Assembly (NCBI GenBank): GCA_964541895.1 | Contig: CAZISM010000045.1 | Coordinates: forward strand, 1 to 39,284 | Origin: CAZISM01 sp964541895 | GTDB lineage: Bacteria; Zhuqueibacterota; Zhuqueibacteria; Residuimicrobiales; Residuimicrobiaceae | Length of the DNA: 39,284 nt | Direction: 5' to 3' | Shown here: positions 1-7,765 of the stretch, piece after piece | Position numbering within the stretch: position 1 is the stretch's first letter | Layout of the letters: each line of letters begins with the position of its first letter | Notes under the pieces: generated by a model | What the model was told of the DNA's origin: nothing | Databases searched by the model: none | Seen by the model: the letters and a program-made list of their open reading frames with translations, nothing else | Made by a program: the position numbers and the translations under genes

Positions 1-1227
1 GGCAAGCCCGAGTATGTCAACTTTCATAAAAATAATTACGGTGCATCTTTTCAATACGCCGATTTTGTGCCCATGTTCACCTGCGAGCTGTTCAATCCCG
101 ATCAATGGGCGAATGTGTTCGAGCGCTCCGGCGCCAAATATATCGTGCTGACCTCCAAACATCATGAAGGCTACACCTTGTGGAAAAACGAGCAGGCCAA
201 TCTCTCCTGGGGCCGGCCGTGGAACAGCGTCGAGTCCGGTCCCATGCGCGACCTCCTCGGTGATTTGACCACCGCGGTGCGCAAGACCAGCGTCAAGATG
301 GGCATCTACTATTCGCTCTACGAATGGTACAATCCGCTCTACACGGCTAACGTCGATCTGTTTGTGGAAAAGCACATGTTTCCGCAGTTCAAAGATGTGG
401 TGACCAGGTATGCCCCGTCGCTGATCTTTTCCGACGGTGAATGGGATCATCCGAGCCAAACCTGGCGCAGCGAAGAGTTGCTGGCGTGGCTGTTCAACGA
501 ATCCCCCTGCAAGGAAGAGGTGGTCATTGACGACCGTTGGGGCAAAGAGACCCGGCACAAGCACGGCGGCTATTACACCACCGAATACGGCTCCGGCCTG
601 GCCGATGCCAAGCATCCGTGGGAAGAGTGTCGCGGCATCGCCTACTCGTTCGGCTATAGTCGCACGGAAGACGTCGGCGATTATCAGACCGCACAATCGC
701 TGATCCTGATGCTCATCGATATCGTCAGTCGCGGCGGCAATTTTCTGCTGGACATCGGCCCGACCGGCGATGGCCGCATTCCGGACATTATGCAGGAGCG
801 GTTGCTGCAAATGGGTGACTGGCTCAAGATCAACGGCGACGCCATTTACGGCACCACCACCTGGAAAAAGTCCTGTCAATGGAGCAAAGGCCAGGTGCGC
901 GATGCCGACCGCGGTGAGTACATGATAAAGTACGACATTGTCAAATTGACGGTGGCGCCCGATCCGGGCATGGCGGTCAAAGAGATATTTTTCACCCGCA
1001 AAGGCCAGGATCTGTATGCGATCACACCCGGCTATCCCGGGGATCAACTGGTCATTCGCGACGTGCAGCCGGGAAGCACTACGAAAATCCGTTTGCTGGG
1101 ATACGATCGTGATTTAAAGTGGCGTGCGAAAAACAATACCATCACGGTGGAACTGCCCAATCTCATGACCAGCCCGTTGCGGCATCAGCATGCGTTTGCG
1201 TTTCGGATAACAGGGGTAAAGGATTAA
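1..1227 (+). CDS. Alpha-L-fucosidase, GH29 family (5' end missing)
   Basis: This is a glycoside hydrolase that would release alpha-L-fucose from glycans, probably outside the cytoplasm. The open frame runs to base 1, so the start and any signal peptide lie upstream of the window; the GTG at 67 is internal. The first codons already read as GH29 sequence (YADFVPMFT, then FNPDQWANVF and KYIVLTSKHHEGY), the conserved strand that carries the substrate-binding histidines. LIFSDGEWDHP around codons 140-150 matches the region of the GH29 catalytic aspartate. DIVSRGGNFLLDIGPTGDGRIP is the usual family signature after the barrel, followed by a C-terminal beta-sandwich-like part. About 408 codons are visible, so roughly the first 60-90 residues of a normal enzyme are lost. 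The gene ends just before a strong terminator and converges on nrdJ. Family assignment is firm; the exact substrate is not. Confidence 0.9.
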   Translation, partial: GKPEYVNFHKNNYGASFQYADFVPMFTCELFNPDQWANVFERSGAKYIVLTSKHHEGYTLWKNEQANLSWGRPWNSVESGPMRDLLGDLTTAVRKTSVKMGIYYSLYEWYNPLYTANVDLFVEKHMFPQFKDVVTRYAPSLIFSDGEWDHPSQTWRSEELLAWLFNESPCKEEVVIDDRWGKETRHKHGGYYTTEYGSGLADAKHPWEECRGIAYSFGYSRTEDVGDYQTAQSLILMLIDIVSRGGNFLLDIGPTGDGRIPDIMQERLLQMGDWLKINGDAIYGTTTWKKSCQWSKGQVRDADRGEYMIKYDIVKLTVAPDPGMAVKEIFFTRKGQDLYAITPGYPGDQLVIRDVQPGSTTKIRLLGYDRDLKWRAKNNTITVELPNLMTSPLRHQHAFAFRITGVKD

Positions 1228-1234
1228 AAAAAAA

Positions 1235-1266
1235 GACCCCGGTCAAACAGCGACCGGGGTCTTTTT
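1235..1266. terminator. Bidirectional intrinsic terminator between convergent genes
   Basis: A perfect 10-bp stem, GACCCCGGTC (1235-1244) with GACCGGGGTC (1252-1261), closes a 7-base loop. It is flanked by A-tracts on the left and TTTTT (1262-1266) on the right, so it can end transcripts from both strands: the fucosidase gene from the left and nrdJ from the right. Confidence 0.9.
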
Positions 1267-1297
1267 GGTACGACACATAGAACCAGCACCTATCATA

Positions 1298-3724
1298 TCA
1301 TGAGCACCCGCTGGTGCTCCCGCAGTTCATGCATTTGTAACAGGCGCCGTTGCGCACCATGATGGTACCACATTCGGTGCACGGCGGCGCATCCGATTGA
1401 AATTGAGAAACATGCTTCTCCATTTCCGTATTCTGTTCCACAGGATTATAGCGCGGCATTTCCAGTTCAGCCAGTTCGTTGGCTTCGGCGTTGGCCTCTT
1501 TGCGGTTCAGATATTTGATGCCCAGCCAGCGGAAAATGTAATCCAGAACCGACTTGGCGATGGGAATGGCCGGATTGTTGGTAAATCCGTATGGCTCAAA
1601 ACGGGTGTGGCTGAACTTGTTCACCAGCACCTCCAGGGGCACGCCGTACTGCAGCGCGATCGAGATGGAGGTGGCGAACGAGTCCATCAGGCCTGATACC
1701 ACAGATCCTGTTTTGGCCATGACGATGAAAATCTCACCCGGTCGGCGGTCTTCGTACTCGCCGACGGTGATGTAGCCTTCGTGACCGGAAATGGAGAACT
1801 TGTGCGTCAGCGATCGGCGTTCGTCGGGAAGTCGTTTGCGCATACCTGCGGTGCGGACCGTTTCGCCGGTTTCGGCCGCTTTGACCTCTTTCTTCTGGCC
1901 GGTGTTCAGCGGCTGACTGCGTTTGGAACCGTCCCGATAAATAGCGATGGCTTTTAATCCCAGTTTCCAGGCCTGTTCATAGACGCTCTCTATCTCTTCC
2001 GGTGCGCTGTGGTTGGGCATGTTCACGGTTTTGGAAATGGCGCCGGAGAGGAACGGCTGCGCGGCCGACATCATGCGGATGTGGCCCAGATAGTGGATAT
2101 AGCGTTCGCCGTTGGCCGGTTTGAACGCGCAATCGAACACCTGCAGGTGCTCCGGGCTCAGGTACGGCGCGCCTTCGATAGTGTCGTTCTGTTCGATATG
2201 CTGCAGGATCTCGCGGACATGGTCTTCGGGATATCCCAAGCGGCGCAGGGCCGGAGCCACCGTGTTGTTGACGAGTTTGATCTGGCCGCCGCCGACCAGC
2301 TTTTTATATTTGACCAGAGCAATGTCCGGTTCGATGCCGGTGGTATCGCAGTCCATCATGAAACCGATGGTGCCGGTGGGCGCCAGCACGGTGACCTGGG
2401 CGTTGCGATAGCCGTATTTATACCCCATTTCGTAGGCGTCGTTCCACACCTCTTCCGCGGCCGACCAGAGCGAGTCGGGCACATACTTGTGCTGCACCTG
2501 CTGCAGGCTCTCCATNNNNNNNNNNNNNNNNNNNNNNNNNNNNNNNNNNNNNNNNNNNNNNNNNNNNNNNNNNNNNNNNNNNNNNNNNNNNNNNNNNNNN
2601 NNNNNNNNNNNNNNNCAGGTGTGCCAGTCATTGATGGTGGTGTGAAATTGAATGCCCGGATCGCCGCACGAGTGGGCGGCGTTGCACATCTGTTTCATGA
2701 GGTCGCGGGCCCGATAGGTGTCGATGACGCTGCCGTCGGTCACCGCCCGGGTGTGCCAGATCTTGTCGTCGGTGACGGCCTGCATGAACTCGTCGGTGAC
2801 GCGCACGCTGTTGTTGGAATTCTGGAAAAAGATCGAGTTGTAGGCTTCGCCGCCAAAAGAGCCGTCGTAGCCCATTTCGATGAGAGCCCAGGCTTTCTTT
2901 TCTTCTTCCACCTTGCAGTTGATGTATTCGACGATGTCGGGGTGGTCGACGTTGAGAATTACCATCTTGGCGGCGCGACGGGTTTTGCCGCCGGACTTGA
3001 TGACGCCGGCAAAGGCGTCGTAGCCGCGCATGAACGACACCGGTCCGGAGGCGGAGCCGCCGCTGGTGAGCCGTTCCTTGGAAGAACGCAGGGTGGAAAA
3101 GTTGGTGCCCGTGCCGGAGCCGAACTTGAAGAGCATGCCTTCGGTTTTGGCCAGATCCAGAATGGACTCCATCTGATCCTGCACCGCGTTGATGAAGCAG
3201 GCGGAGCATTGCGGATGATCTTCCACGCCCATGTTGAACCACACCGGGCTGTTAAACGCCGCCTTCTGGTTCACCAGCAGGTGGGTCATTTCCGCTTCAA
3301 AAGCGGCGGCATCCTCGTCCGAAGCAAAATAGCCGTCCTGGACGCCCCACTCGGTCAGTGTTTTCGCAACGCGGTCCACCAGCTGGCGGACGCTGGTCTC
3401 CGGCGTTGAATTTCTGGTTCGAGTATGAAAATACTTTGAGACGACAATGTTGATAGCCGTCTGCGACCATGTTTTCGGTACCTCGATGTTCTGTCGTTCA
3501 AAGAGGACCTCACCTTTGTCGTTCGTTATGGAAGCTGTACGTAATTCCCATTCGATTTCATCGTAAGGATGTGACTCAGGGTGCGTGAAGAATCTGGGGA
3601 TGTTCAATAACTCTAAACCCGTGCGCTTCTTGCTACGATTCTGATCTGGTAATGGTTTATTTGCGGAAACAGCATCAGCCGACGTGATGAGATCCAATTG
3701 ATTACGGTTTTTGTAATCAGCCAT
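1298..3724 (-). CDS. nrdJ: Adenosylcobalamin-dependent (class II) ribonucleotide reductase, interrupted by an assembly gap
   Basis: NrdJ reduces ribonucleotides to deoxyribonucleotides using a radical generated from adenosylcobalamin, independent of oxygen. The N-terminal half contains family sequence such as FNSPVWFNMGV, CSACFINAVQD (first active-site cysteine region), FGSGTGTNFSTLR and GGKTRRAAKM. The C-terminal half has VTVLAPTGTIGFMMDCDTTG and ends in a zinc-ribbon-like tail (CTECG, then CYKCMNCG and a final SGCS). A run of 100 N (2516-2615) replaces the segment after NDWHT. In relatives this segment carries the NPCSE active-site motif and well over 100 further residues, so the real gap is larger than 100 bases and the frame continuity is accidental. 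The start ATG (3722-3724) is preceded by a GATGAGGA Shine-Dalgarno sequence. The gene is monocistronic with a long structured leader. Identity is certain; its full length is not. Confidence 0.95.
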   Translation of the reverse strand: MADYKNRNQLDLITSADAVSANKPLPDQNRSKKRTGLELLNIPRFFTHPESHPYDEIEWELRTASITNDKGEVLFERQNIEVPKTWSQTAINIVVSKYFHTRTRNSTPETSVRQLVDRVAKTLTEWGVQDGYFASDEDAAAFEAEMTHLLVNQKAAFNSPVWFNMGVEDHPQCSACFINAVQDQMESILDLAKTEGMLFKFGSGTGTNFSTLRSSKERLTSGGSASGPVSFMRGYDAFAGVIKSGGKTRRAAKMVILNVDHPDIVEYINCKVEEEKKAWALIEMGYDGSFGGEAYNSIFFQNSNNSVRVTDEFMQAVTDDKIWHTRAVTDGSVIDTYRARDLMKQMCNAAHSCGDPGIQFHTTINDWHTXXXXXXXXXXXXXXXXXXXXXXXXXXXXXXXXXXMESLQQVQHKYVPDSLWSAAEEVWNDAYEMGYKYGYRNAQVTVLAPTGTIGFMMDCDTTGIEPDIALVKYKKLVGGGQIKLVNNTVAPALRRLGYPEDHVREILQHIEQNDTIEGAPYLSPEHLQVFDCAFKPANGERYIHYLGHIRMMSAAQPFLSGAISKTVNMPNHSAPEEIESVYEQAWKLGLKAIAIYRDGSKRSQPLNTGQKKEVKAAETGETVRTAGMRKRLPDERRSLTHKFSISGHEGYITVGEYEDRRPGEIFIVMAKTGSVVSGLMDSFATSISIALQYGVPLEVLVNKFSHTRFEPYGFTNNPAIPIAKSVLDYIFRWLGIKYLNRKEANAEANELAELEMPRYNPVEQNTEMEKHVSQFQSDAPPCTECGTIMVRNGACYKCMNCGSTSGCS
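2516..2615. other. Assembly gap (100 N) inside nrdJ
   Basis: Exactly 100 N, the conventional placeholder for a gap of unknown size. Homology of the two flanks implies that several hundred bases are missing here. Confidence 0.97.
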
Positions 3725-3921
3725 AGCGTATCCTCATCTCTAAAACAGACCTCACATCCAGCACCTCACCTGTATACTGGAGCGAAATAATAATATGTTG
3801 TAAAAGTTGATAGGAAGGCAACACTTTAATTTGAAGGCCCCCGTAAAGCGTTGGTAACCGAGTCTATGTTGCTTAGCAAAGGAAGTTGCCTACCAAGACC
3901 TCTTGGGTCTCCTTCTAATGC
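3725..3921 (-). ncRNA. Long structured 5' leader of nrdJ, candidate cis-regulatory RNA
   Basis: About 195 nt lie between the predicted transcription start and the nrdJ ATG. On the minus strand the RNA can form a TTGCTAAGCAA hairpin (revcomp of 3870-3880), a long-range GGCAAC/GTTGCC helix (3885-3890 with 3817-3822) and a TTGGTA/TACCAA helix (3891-3896 with 3851-3856). The last two cross each other, so they would form a pseudoknot or be mutually exclusive. A further hairpin can form from AGACC/GGTCT at 3896-3910. I do not see the conserved B12 box of cobalamin riboswitches. The position in front of a B12-dependent enzyme makes a regulatory RNA attractive; a published 'nrdJ' RNA motif exists as I recall, but I cannot test the match. 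Confidence 0.4.
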
Positions 3922-3927
3922 CAAAGC

Positions 3928-3956
3928 AATTTAGAAAACCTGAGACATTTAGTCAA
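3928..3956 (-). promoter_or_regulatory. Sigma70-like promoter of nrdJ
   Basis: On the minus strand TTGACT (3956-3951) and TAAATT (3933-3928) are separated by exactly 17 bases. This predicts transcription starting near 3921, about 195 nt before the nrdJ start codon. Confidence 0.6.
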
Positions 3957-4157
3957 GCGAAAAAATCAATATTTTGTATAGAAATGTGCGTCGGCGTCAA
4001 TTGGTAGTATTTCTGCACCGGTGCGGAATAATTGAGGCGTGAAAAATGTTATGCCCGCAACGGCTAAAAATGTGTTGCTTTGCTTTTTTATATTGGTTAA
4101 ATTAATTGTTGTTTTTTGCGGCTGTTGACTTGACCGCACAGTGAAGGATGTCCTGTT

Positions 4158-4190
4158 AGCCCTGAAAGAGCTCTTTTGGGGCTTATTTGT
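4158..4190 (+). terminator. Terminator-like hairpin (possible attenuator) ahead of ribD
   Basis: AGCCCTGAAAG (4158-4168) pairs with CTTTTGGGGCT (4173-4183) over 11 positions, with two G-U pairs, around an AGCT loop. It is followed by the U-rich TATTTGT. It lies 35-60 bases upstream of the most plausible ribD start, where a leader attenuator would sit. I looked for the conserved blocks of the FMN riboswitch upstream and did not find them. Its presence argues that the GTG at 4141 is not the start of ribD. Confidence 0.45.
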
Positions 4191-4218
4191 AACGAGTTTT
4201 ACACAAAGGCGCAACCCT

Positions 4219-5319
4219 ATTTCCGAAATCGACGCACACTTTATGAAGCGAGCGCTGCAGCTCGCACGTCGTGGCCGAGGCTTTGTCAGCCCTAACCCGA
4301 TGGTGGGAGCCGTGGTGGTGAAGGATCAGACCATCATTGCAGAAGGCTATCACGAAAAGTTCGGGCAGGCGCACGCCGAGGTCAATGCGTTGCGCCGGGC
4401 CGGCGATGCGGCGCACGGCGCCATGCTTTATGTCACGCTGGAGCCGTGCAGTCACCAGGGGAAAACGCCGCCCTGTGTACATGCTATCTTTGATTACGGC
4501 ATCTCACATGTCGTGGTCGGCATCAAGGATCCCAATCCGAAAGTGAACGGCAAAGGAATCCAGATGCTAAAATCAAAGGGTATCGAGGTCAGCGCCGGCG
4601 TACTGGAAGAAGCCTGCTATCAGCTGAATGAAAGCTATTTTCATTTCATCACGACCGGCAAGCCGCTGGTGACGCTCAAAATGGCGCAAACCCTCGATGG
4701 CCGCATCGCCACCAGCACCGGTCATTCCAAATGGATCACCTCCGAAGATTCACGGGTGATTTCCCATCGCCTGCGCCGGCGACATGATGCAGTTCTCGTC
4801 GGCATCGGTACGGTGCTGGCGGATGATCCGCAACTCAGCGTCCGTCATGTGCGTGGCCGCTCTCCCCGCAGAATCATTCTTGACAGCCAGTTGCGGGTTC
4901 CCCTGGATGCCCTTATCCTGTCTGATGATGCACCATTTTCCACAATCATCGTCTCCACCGCGGCCGCTTCCAGGGAAAAGATCGCCCGCATCAAGGAACG
5001 GGGCGCACAGGTCCTGGTGGTTCCGGAGGACGCAAGAGGATGGGTGAGTCTGGAGCATCTCTGGAAAAAACTGGCCGAGATGGGCATCACCTCCGTTCTC
5101 GTTGAAGGCGGCAGCACGGTGCATACCGAGTGTCTGAAGCGTAAAATGGCCGAGCGCATGGTGCTGTTCATTGCACCGAAAATTCTCGGCAGCGGCATCG
5201 ACGCTATTGGTGATCTTGGCATACGCAATATCAACTCCGCCCTGGAACTGGACCAGGTTCGCATGCGCCATTTGGGCGAAGATATTCTGGTCACGGGCAA
5301 AATTGTTTACAGCTGGTAA
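4219..5319 (+). CDS. ribD: Bifunctional riboflavin biosynthesis deaminase/reductase RibD
   Basis: RibD catalyses the second and third steps from GTP toward riboflavin: deamination of the pyrimidine, then NADPH-dependent reduction of the ribose side chain. The N-terminal deaminase domain shows SPNPMVGAVVV, the zinc ligands in HAEVNAL (H52, E54) and EPCSHQGKTPPC (C77, C86). The reductase domain follows from about residue 150 (LKMAQTLDGRIATSTGHSKWIT, VGIGTVLADDPQLSVR, VLVEGGSTVHTECL). The start is uncertain. A GTG at 4141 adds 26 non-homologous residues and overlaps a terminator-like hairpin. The first in-frame ATG (4243) would cut the conserved SEIDAHFM(K)RAL start. Initiation at ATT 4219, with AAAGG ten bases upstream, gives the usual N-terminus and a normal length of 366 residues. 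It is the first gene of the rib operon, and its stop is 3 bases before ribE. Confidence 0.93.
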   Translation: MSEIDAHFMKRALQLARRGRGFVSPNPMVGAVVVKDQTIIAEGYHEKFGQAHAEVNALRRAGDAAHGAMLYVTLEPCSHQGKTPPCVHAIFDYGISHVVVGIKDPNPKVNGKGIQMLKSKGIEVSAGVLEEACYQLNESYFHFITTGKPLVTLKMAQTLDGRIATSTGHSKWITSEDSRVISHRLRRRHDAVLVGIGTVLADDPQLSVRHVRGRSPRRIILDSQLRVPLDALILSDDAPFSTIIVSTAAASREKIARIKERGAQVLVVPEDARGWVSLEHLWKKLAEMGITSVLVEGGSTVHTECLKRKMAERMVLFIAPKILGSGIDAIGDLGIRNINSALELDQVRMRHLGEDILVTGKIVYSW

Positions 5320-5322
5320 ATC

Positions 5323-5961
5323 ATGTTTAGCGGACTCGTTGAAGAAGTCGGGCGCCTGCACCACATTACGACGGCGCAGAAAGGGTTGCGCATCACCATT
5401 CAGGCGCAAACGGTCATGGACGGCCTGGCGATCGGCGACAGCGTCGCGGTCGACGGCGTCTGTCTGACCGTAGTGGCCCTCGGCAGTCGTGAGTTTGCCG
5501 TGGACGCGGTGGAAGAGACCGTACAGCGATCGACGCTGGCGTTGCGCGCTCCCGGAGACGCGGTCAATCTGGAGCGGTCCCTGTTGCCGACCAGCCGCAT
5601 CGGCGGCCATTTTGTGCAGGGCCATGTGGACGGCACCGGCCGCATCATCGAGATCGCCTTGCGCGATCCGGGTCTGTGGCTGCGAATCGCCCTGGAGGCC
5701 GAGATCGCGGCGCTGTGCGTCGAAAAAGGTTCCATCGCCATCGACGGTGTCAGCTTGACCATCGCCCGTCTCGCCGACCACGAGGTGGCGATCGCCGTGA
5801 TTCCACACACCGCCCGTTCCACCACGTTGGGCCGTAAAAAAAAGGGCGATGTGGTCAACATTGAAACCGATATTCTCGGCAAGTATGTCCATCGATACCT
5901 GCATCGTTCATCATCCGACGATGCCATCTCCATGGATCAATTGAACAAGTGGGGCTTTTAA
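5323..5961 (+). CDS. ribE: Riboflavin synthase alpha chain
   Basis: The enzyme dismutates two molecules of 6,7-dimethyl-8-ribityllumazine into riboflavin and the pyrimidine substrate of lumazine synthase. The protein starts MFSGLVEEVG, the characteristic riboflavin synthase opening, and shows the expected internal duplication of two lumazine-binding barrels (about residues 1-97 and 98-195). The second begins after SRIGGHFVQGHVDGTG. GDSVAVDGVCLTVV in the first half and KGSIAIDGVSLTIA in the second are the paired repeats. At 212 residues it has normal length. The start codon is 3 bases after the ribD stop, so the two are probably translationally coupled. Some databases name this gene ribC or ribB. 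Confidence 0.95.
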   Translation: MFSGLVEEVGRLHHITTAQKGLRITIQAQTVMDGLAIGDSVAVDGVCLTVVALGSREFAVDAVEETVQRSTLALRAPGDAVNLERSLLPTSRIGGHFVQGHVDGTGRIIEIALRDPGLWLRIALEAEIAALCVEKGSIAIDGVSLTIARLADHEVAIAVIPHTARSTTLGRKKKGDVVNIETDILGKYVHRYLHRSSSDDAISMDQLNKWGF

Positions 5962-5994
5962 CCATCCATTCCATAACCGGATTTATAGCGACAC

Positions 5995-7233
5995 ATGAAA
6001 ATGAATTCAGAACACATGTTTGTATTCGATACCATCGCGGATGCCCTGCACGATCTCCAGTCGGGCAAGATCATCATCGTCGTTGACGATGAAGACCGGG
6101 AAAACGAAGGAGATTTCATCCAACTGGCGGAGAGCGTCACTCCGGAAAGCATAAATTTCATGACCAAATACGGTCGCGGGCTGGTCTGTGCGGCGCTGCC
6201 GGAATCGCGACTGGAAGAGCTCGATATCCACGCCATGGTACCGCGCAACACCGCGCTGCTGGGAACGGCGTTCACCGTGTCGGTTGACTATCGTCACGGC
6301 GTCTCCACCGGTATCTCGGCCGCCGACCGTGCGGCCACGATCCGGGCGCTCATCGACCCACAGACCACCGCAGCGGATTTCGCCAAGCCCGGCCATATTT
6401 TTCCCATCGCCGCGCGCGGCGGCGGCGTGCTGCGCCGCGCCGGTCATACCGAAGCGGTGGTGGATCTTGCCCGTTTTGCCGGCAAAGCGATGGGGGGCGT
6501 GTTGTGCGAGATCATGGACGAGGACGGCACCATGGCGCGCCTGCCGGTGCTGATGCAACTGGCCAAACAACACGGCCTGCGCATCATCACCGTGCGTTCT
6601 CTGATCGAGTATCGCCGCCAGAACGAAACCCTGGTGCATACGATCGCCCGGGCCAATTTTCCGACCCGTTTCGGCCAGTTCGAATTGTTTATTTTCAAGA
6701 GCGACGTCGACGAGCATCATCACGTGGCCCTGGTGAAAGGCAACGTCCGCACCGATGCGCCGGTGCTGGTCCGTGTTCATTCGCAATGTCTCACCGGCGA
6801 TGTGTTCGGATCGCTGCGATGTGATTGCGGGGAACAACTGGATCTGGCGCTGCACCAGATCGAAGCGGCCGGCTGCGGCGTCTTTTTGTACATGCGACAG
6901 GAGGGGCGCGGCATCGGCCTGGCCAACAAGATTCTGGCCTATGCCATTCAGGATACGGGCAAGGATACCGTCGAAGCGAATGAAGCTCTGGGCTACCAGG
7001 CCGATCTGAGAGATTACGGCATCGGCGCCCAGATCCTGTGGGAGCTGGGCGTGCGCAAGATCCGACTGTTGACCAACAATCCGAAAAAGATCATCGGCCT
7101 GGAAGGATATGGCCTGCAGGTGATCGAACGCGTGCCGGTGGAAGTCAAACCCAATGAGGTGAACTCGTTTTACCTGGAGACCAAGCGGGACAAGATGGGG
7201 CATCTGATCCTGCTGCAAGATACCGAGAAATAG
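5995..7233 (+). CDS. ribBA: Bifunctional 3,4-dihydroxy-2-butanone-4-phosphate synthase / GTP cyclohydrolase II
   Basis: This fused enzyme supplies both branches of riboflavin synthesis: ribulose 5-phosphate to dihydroxybutanone phosphate, and GTP ring opening. The N-terminal domain has the acidic loop DDEDRENEGDF (residues 31-41) and later PGHIFPIAARGGGVL and GHTEAVVDLARFAG. The cyclohydrolase II domain has the zinc cysteines C265, C276 and C278 in SQCLTGDVFGSLRCDC, and the RQEGRGIGLANK motif. All key residues of both halves are present, so it should be truly bifunctional. The length of 412 residues is normal. It lies 33 bases after ribE in the same operon. Several ATG codons near the start (5995, 6001) are possible. 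Confidence 0.96.
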   Translation: MKMNSEHMFVFDTIADALHDLQSGKIIIVVDDEDRENEGDFIQLAESVTPESINFMTKYGRGLVCAALPESRLEELDIHAMVPRNTALLGTAFTVSVDYRHGVSTGISAADRAATIRALIDPQTTAADFAKPGHIFPIAARGGGVLRRAGHTEAVVDLARFAGKAMGGVLCEIMDEDGTMARLPVLMQLAKQHGLRIITVRSLIEYRRQNETLVHTIARANFPTRFGQFELFIFKSDVDEHHHVALVKGNVRTDAPVLVRVHSQCLTGDVFGSLRCDCGEQLDLALHQIEAAGCGVFLYMRQEGRGIGLANKILAYAIQDTGKDTVEANEALGYQADLRDYGIGAQILWELGVRKIRLLTNNPKKIIGLEGYGLQVIERVPVEVKPNEVNSFYLETKRDKMGHLILLQDTEK

Positions 7234-7289
7234 GCGAGGCCGTTCGGGGAAACTTTTAGTCTGCTCACTAGTTTAAGGAATAGATTTAT

Positions 7290-7760
7290 ATGGCAAAAAC
7301 TATTGAAGGCCGGTTATCGGCTTCCGGGAAACGGTTCGGAATCGTCGTCAGTCGATTCAACGAACTGATCTGTCGCAAGCTGCTGGAAGGTTGTCTTGAT
7401 TGCCTGGTCCGGCATGGCGCCGATACGGATCAAATCGAAATCGCCTGGGTGCCCGGCTCTTTCGAGATTCCGGTGGCCACCAAAAAAATGGCGGTCACAA
7501 AAAAATATGACGCGCTCATCTGTCTTGGCGCCGTCATTCGCGGCGCGACGCCGCACTTTGAATACATCGCGGCCGAAGTGACCAAGGGCATCGCCCAGGT
7601 GGGATTGGAGCATACGATCCCCATCGCCTATGGCGTCATCACGCCGGATACGCTGGAACAGGCGCTGGAACGGGCCGGCACCAAGGCCGGCAACAAGGGC
7701 TGGGATGCGGCCATGTCCGCCATTGAAATGGCTGATCTGTTTGACAAACTAAATACGTGA
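7290..7760 (+). CDS. ribH: 6,7-dimethyl-8-ribityllumazine synthase
   Basis: Lumazine synthase condenses the RibD product, after dephosphorylation, with dihydroxybutanone phosphate, providing the substrate of riboflavin synthase. It usually forms a pentamer or a 60-subunit capsid. Family motifs are clear: VVSRFNELICRKLLEG at the start, WVPGSFEIPVATKKMA, CLGAVIRGATPHFEYIA with the substrate-binding loop, and GVITPDTLEQALERAG near the end, followed by NKGWDAA. The length of 156 residues is typical. AAGGA about 10 bases upstream of the ATG is a plausible ribosome binding site. This is the last riboflavin gene of the operon; the following propeller gene begins within a few bases of its stop. Confidence 0.96.
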   Translation: MAKTIEGRLSASGKRFGIVVSRFNELICRKLLEGCLDCLVRHGADTDQIEIAWVPGSFEIPVATKKMAVTKKYDALICLGAVIRGATPHFEYIAAEVTKGIAQVGLEHTIPIAYGVITPDTLEQALERAGTKAGNKGWDAAMSAIEMADLFDKLNT

Positions 7761-7765
7761 CGATT

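Noticed and set aside
2009..3409. Long plus-strand open frame (466 codons) opposite nrdJ
   Set aside because: It is the antisense shadow of a strongly conserved gene, crosses the N-run, and its translation shows no domain.
3725..3921. Standard cobalamin riboswitch upstream of nrdJ
   Set aside because: The B12-box consensus is missing on the minus strand; the leader is kept only as a candidate structured RNA.
3966..4214. 82-codon minus-strand open frame between nrdJ and ribD
   Set aside because: No homology, no ribosome binding site, overlaps the ribD leader hairpin.
3961..4218. FMN riboswitch upstream of the riboflavin operon
   Set aside because: The conserved RFN blocks are not found; only the simple hairpin at 4158-4190 is present.
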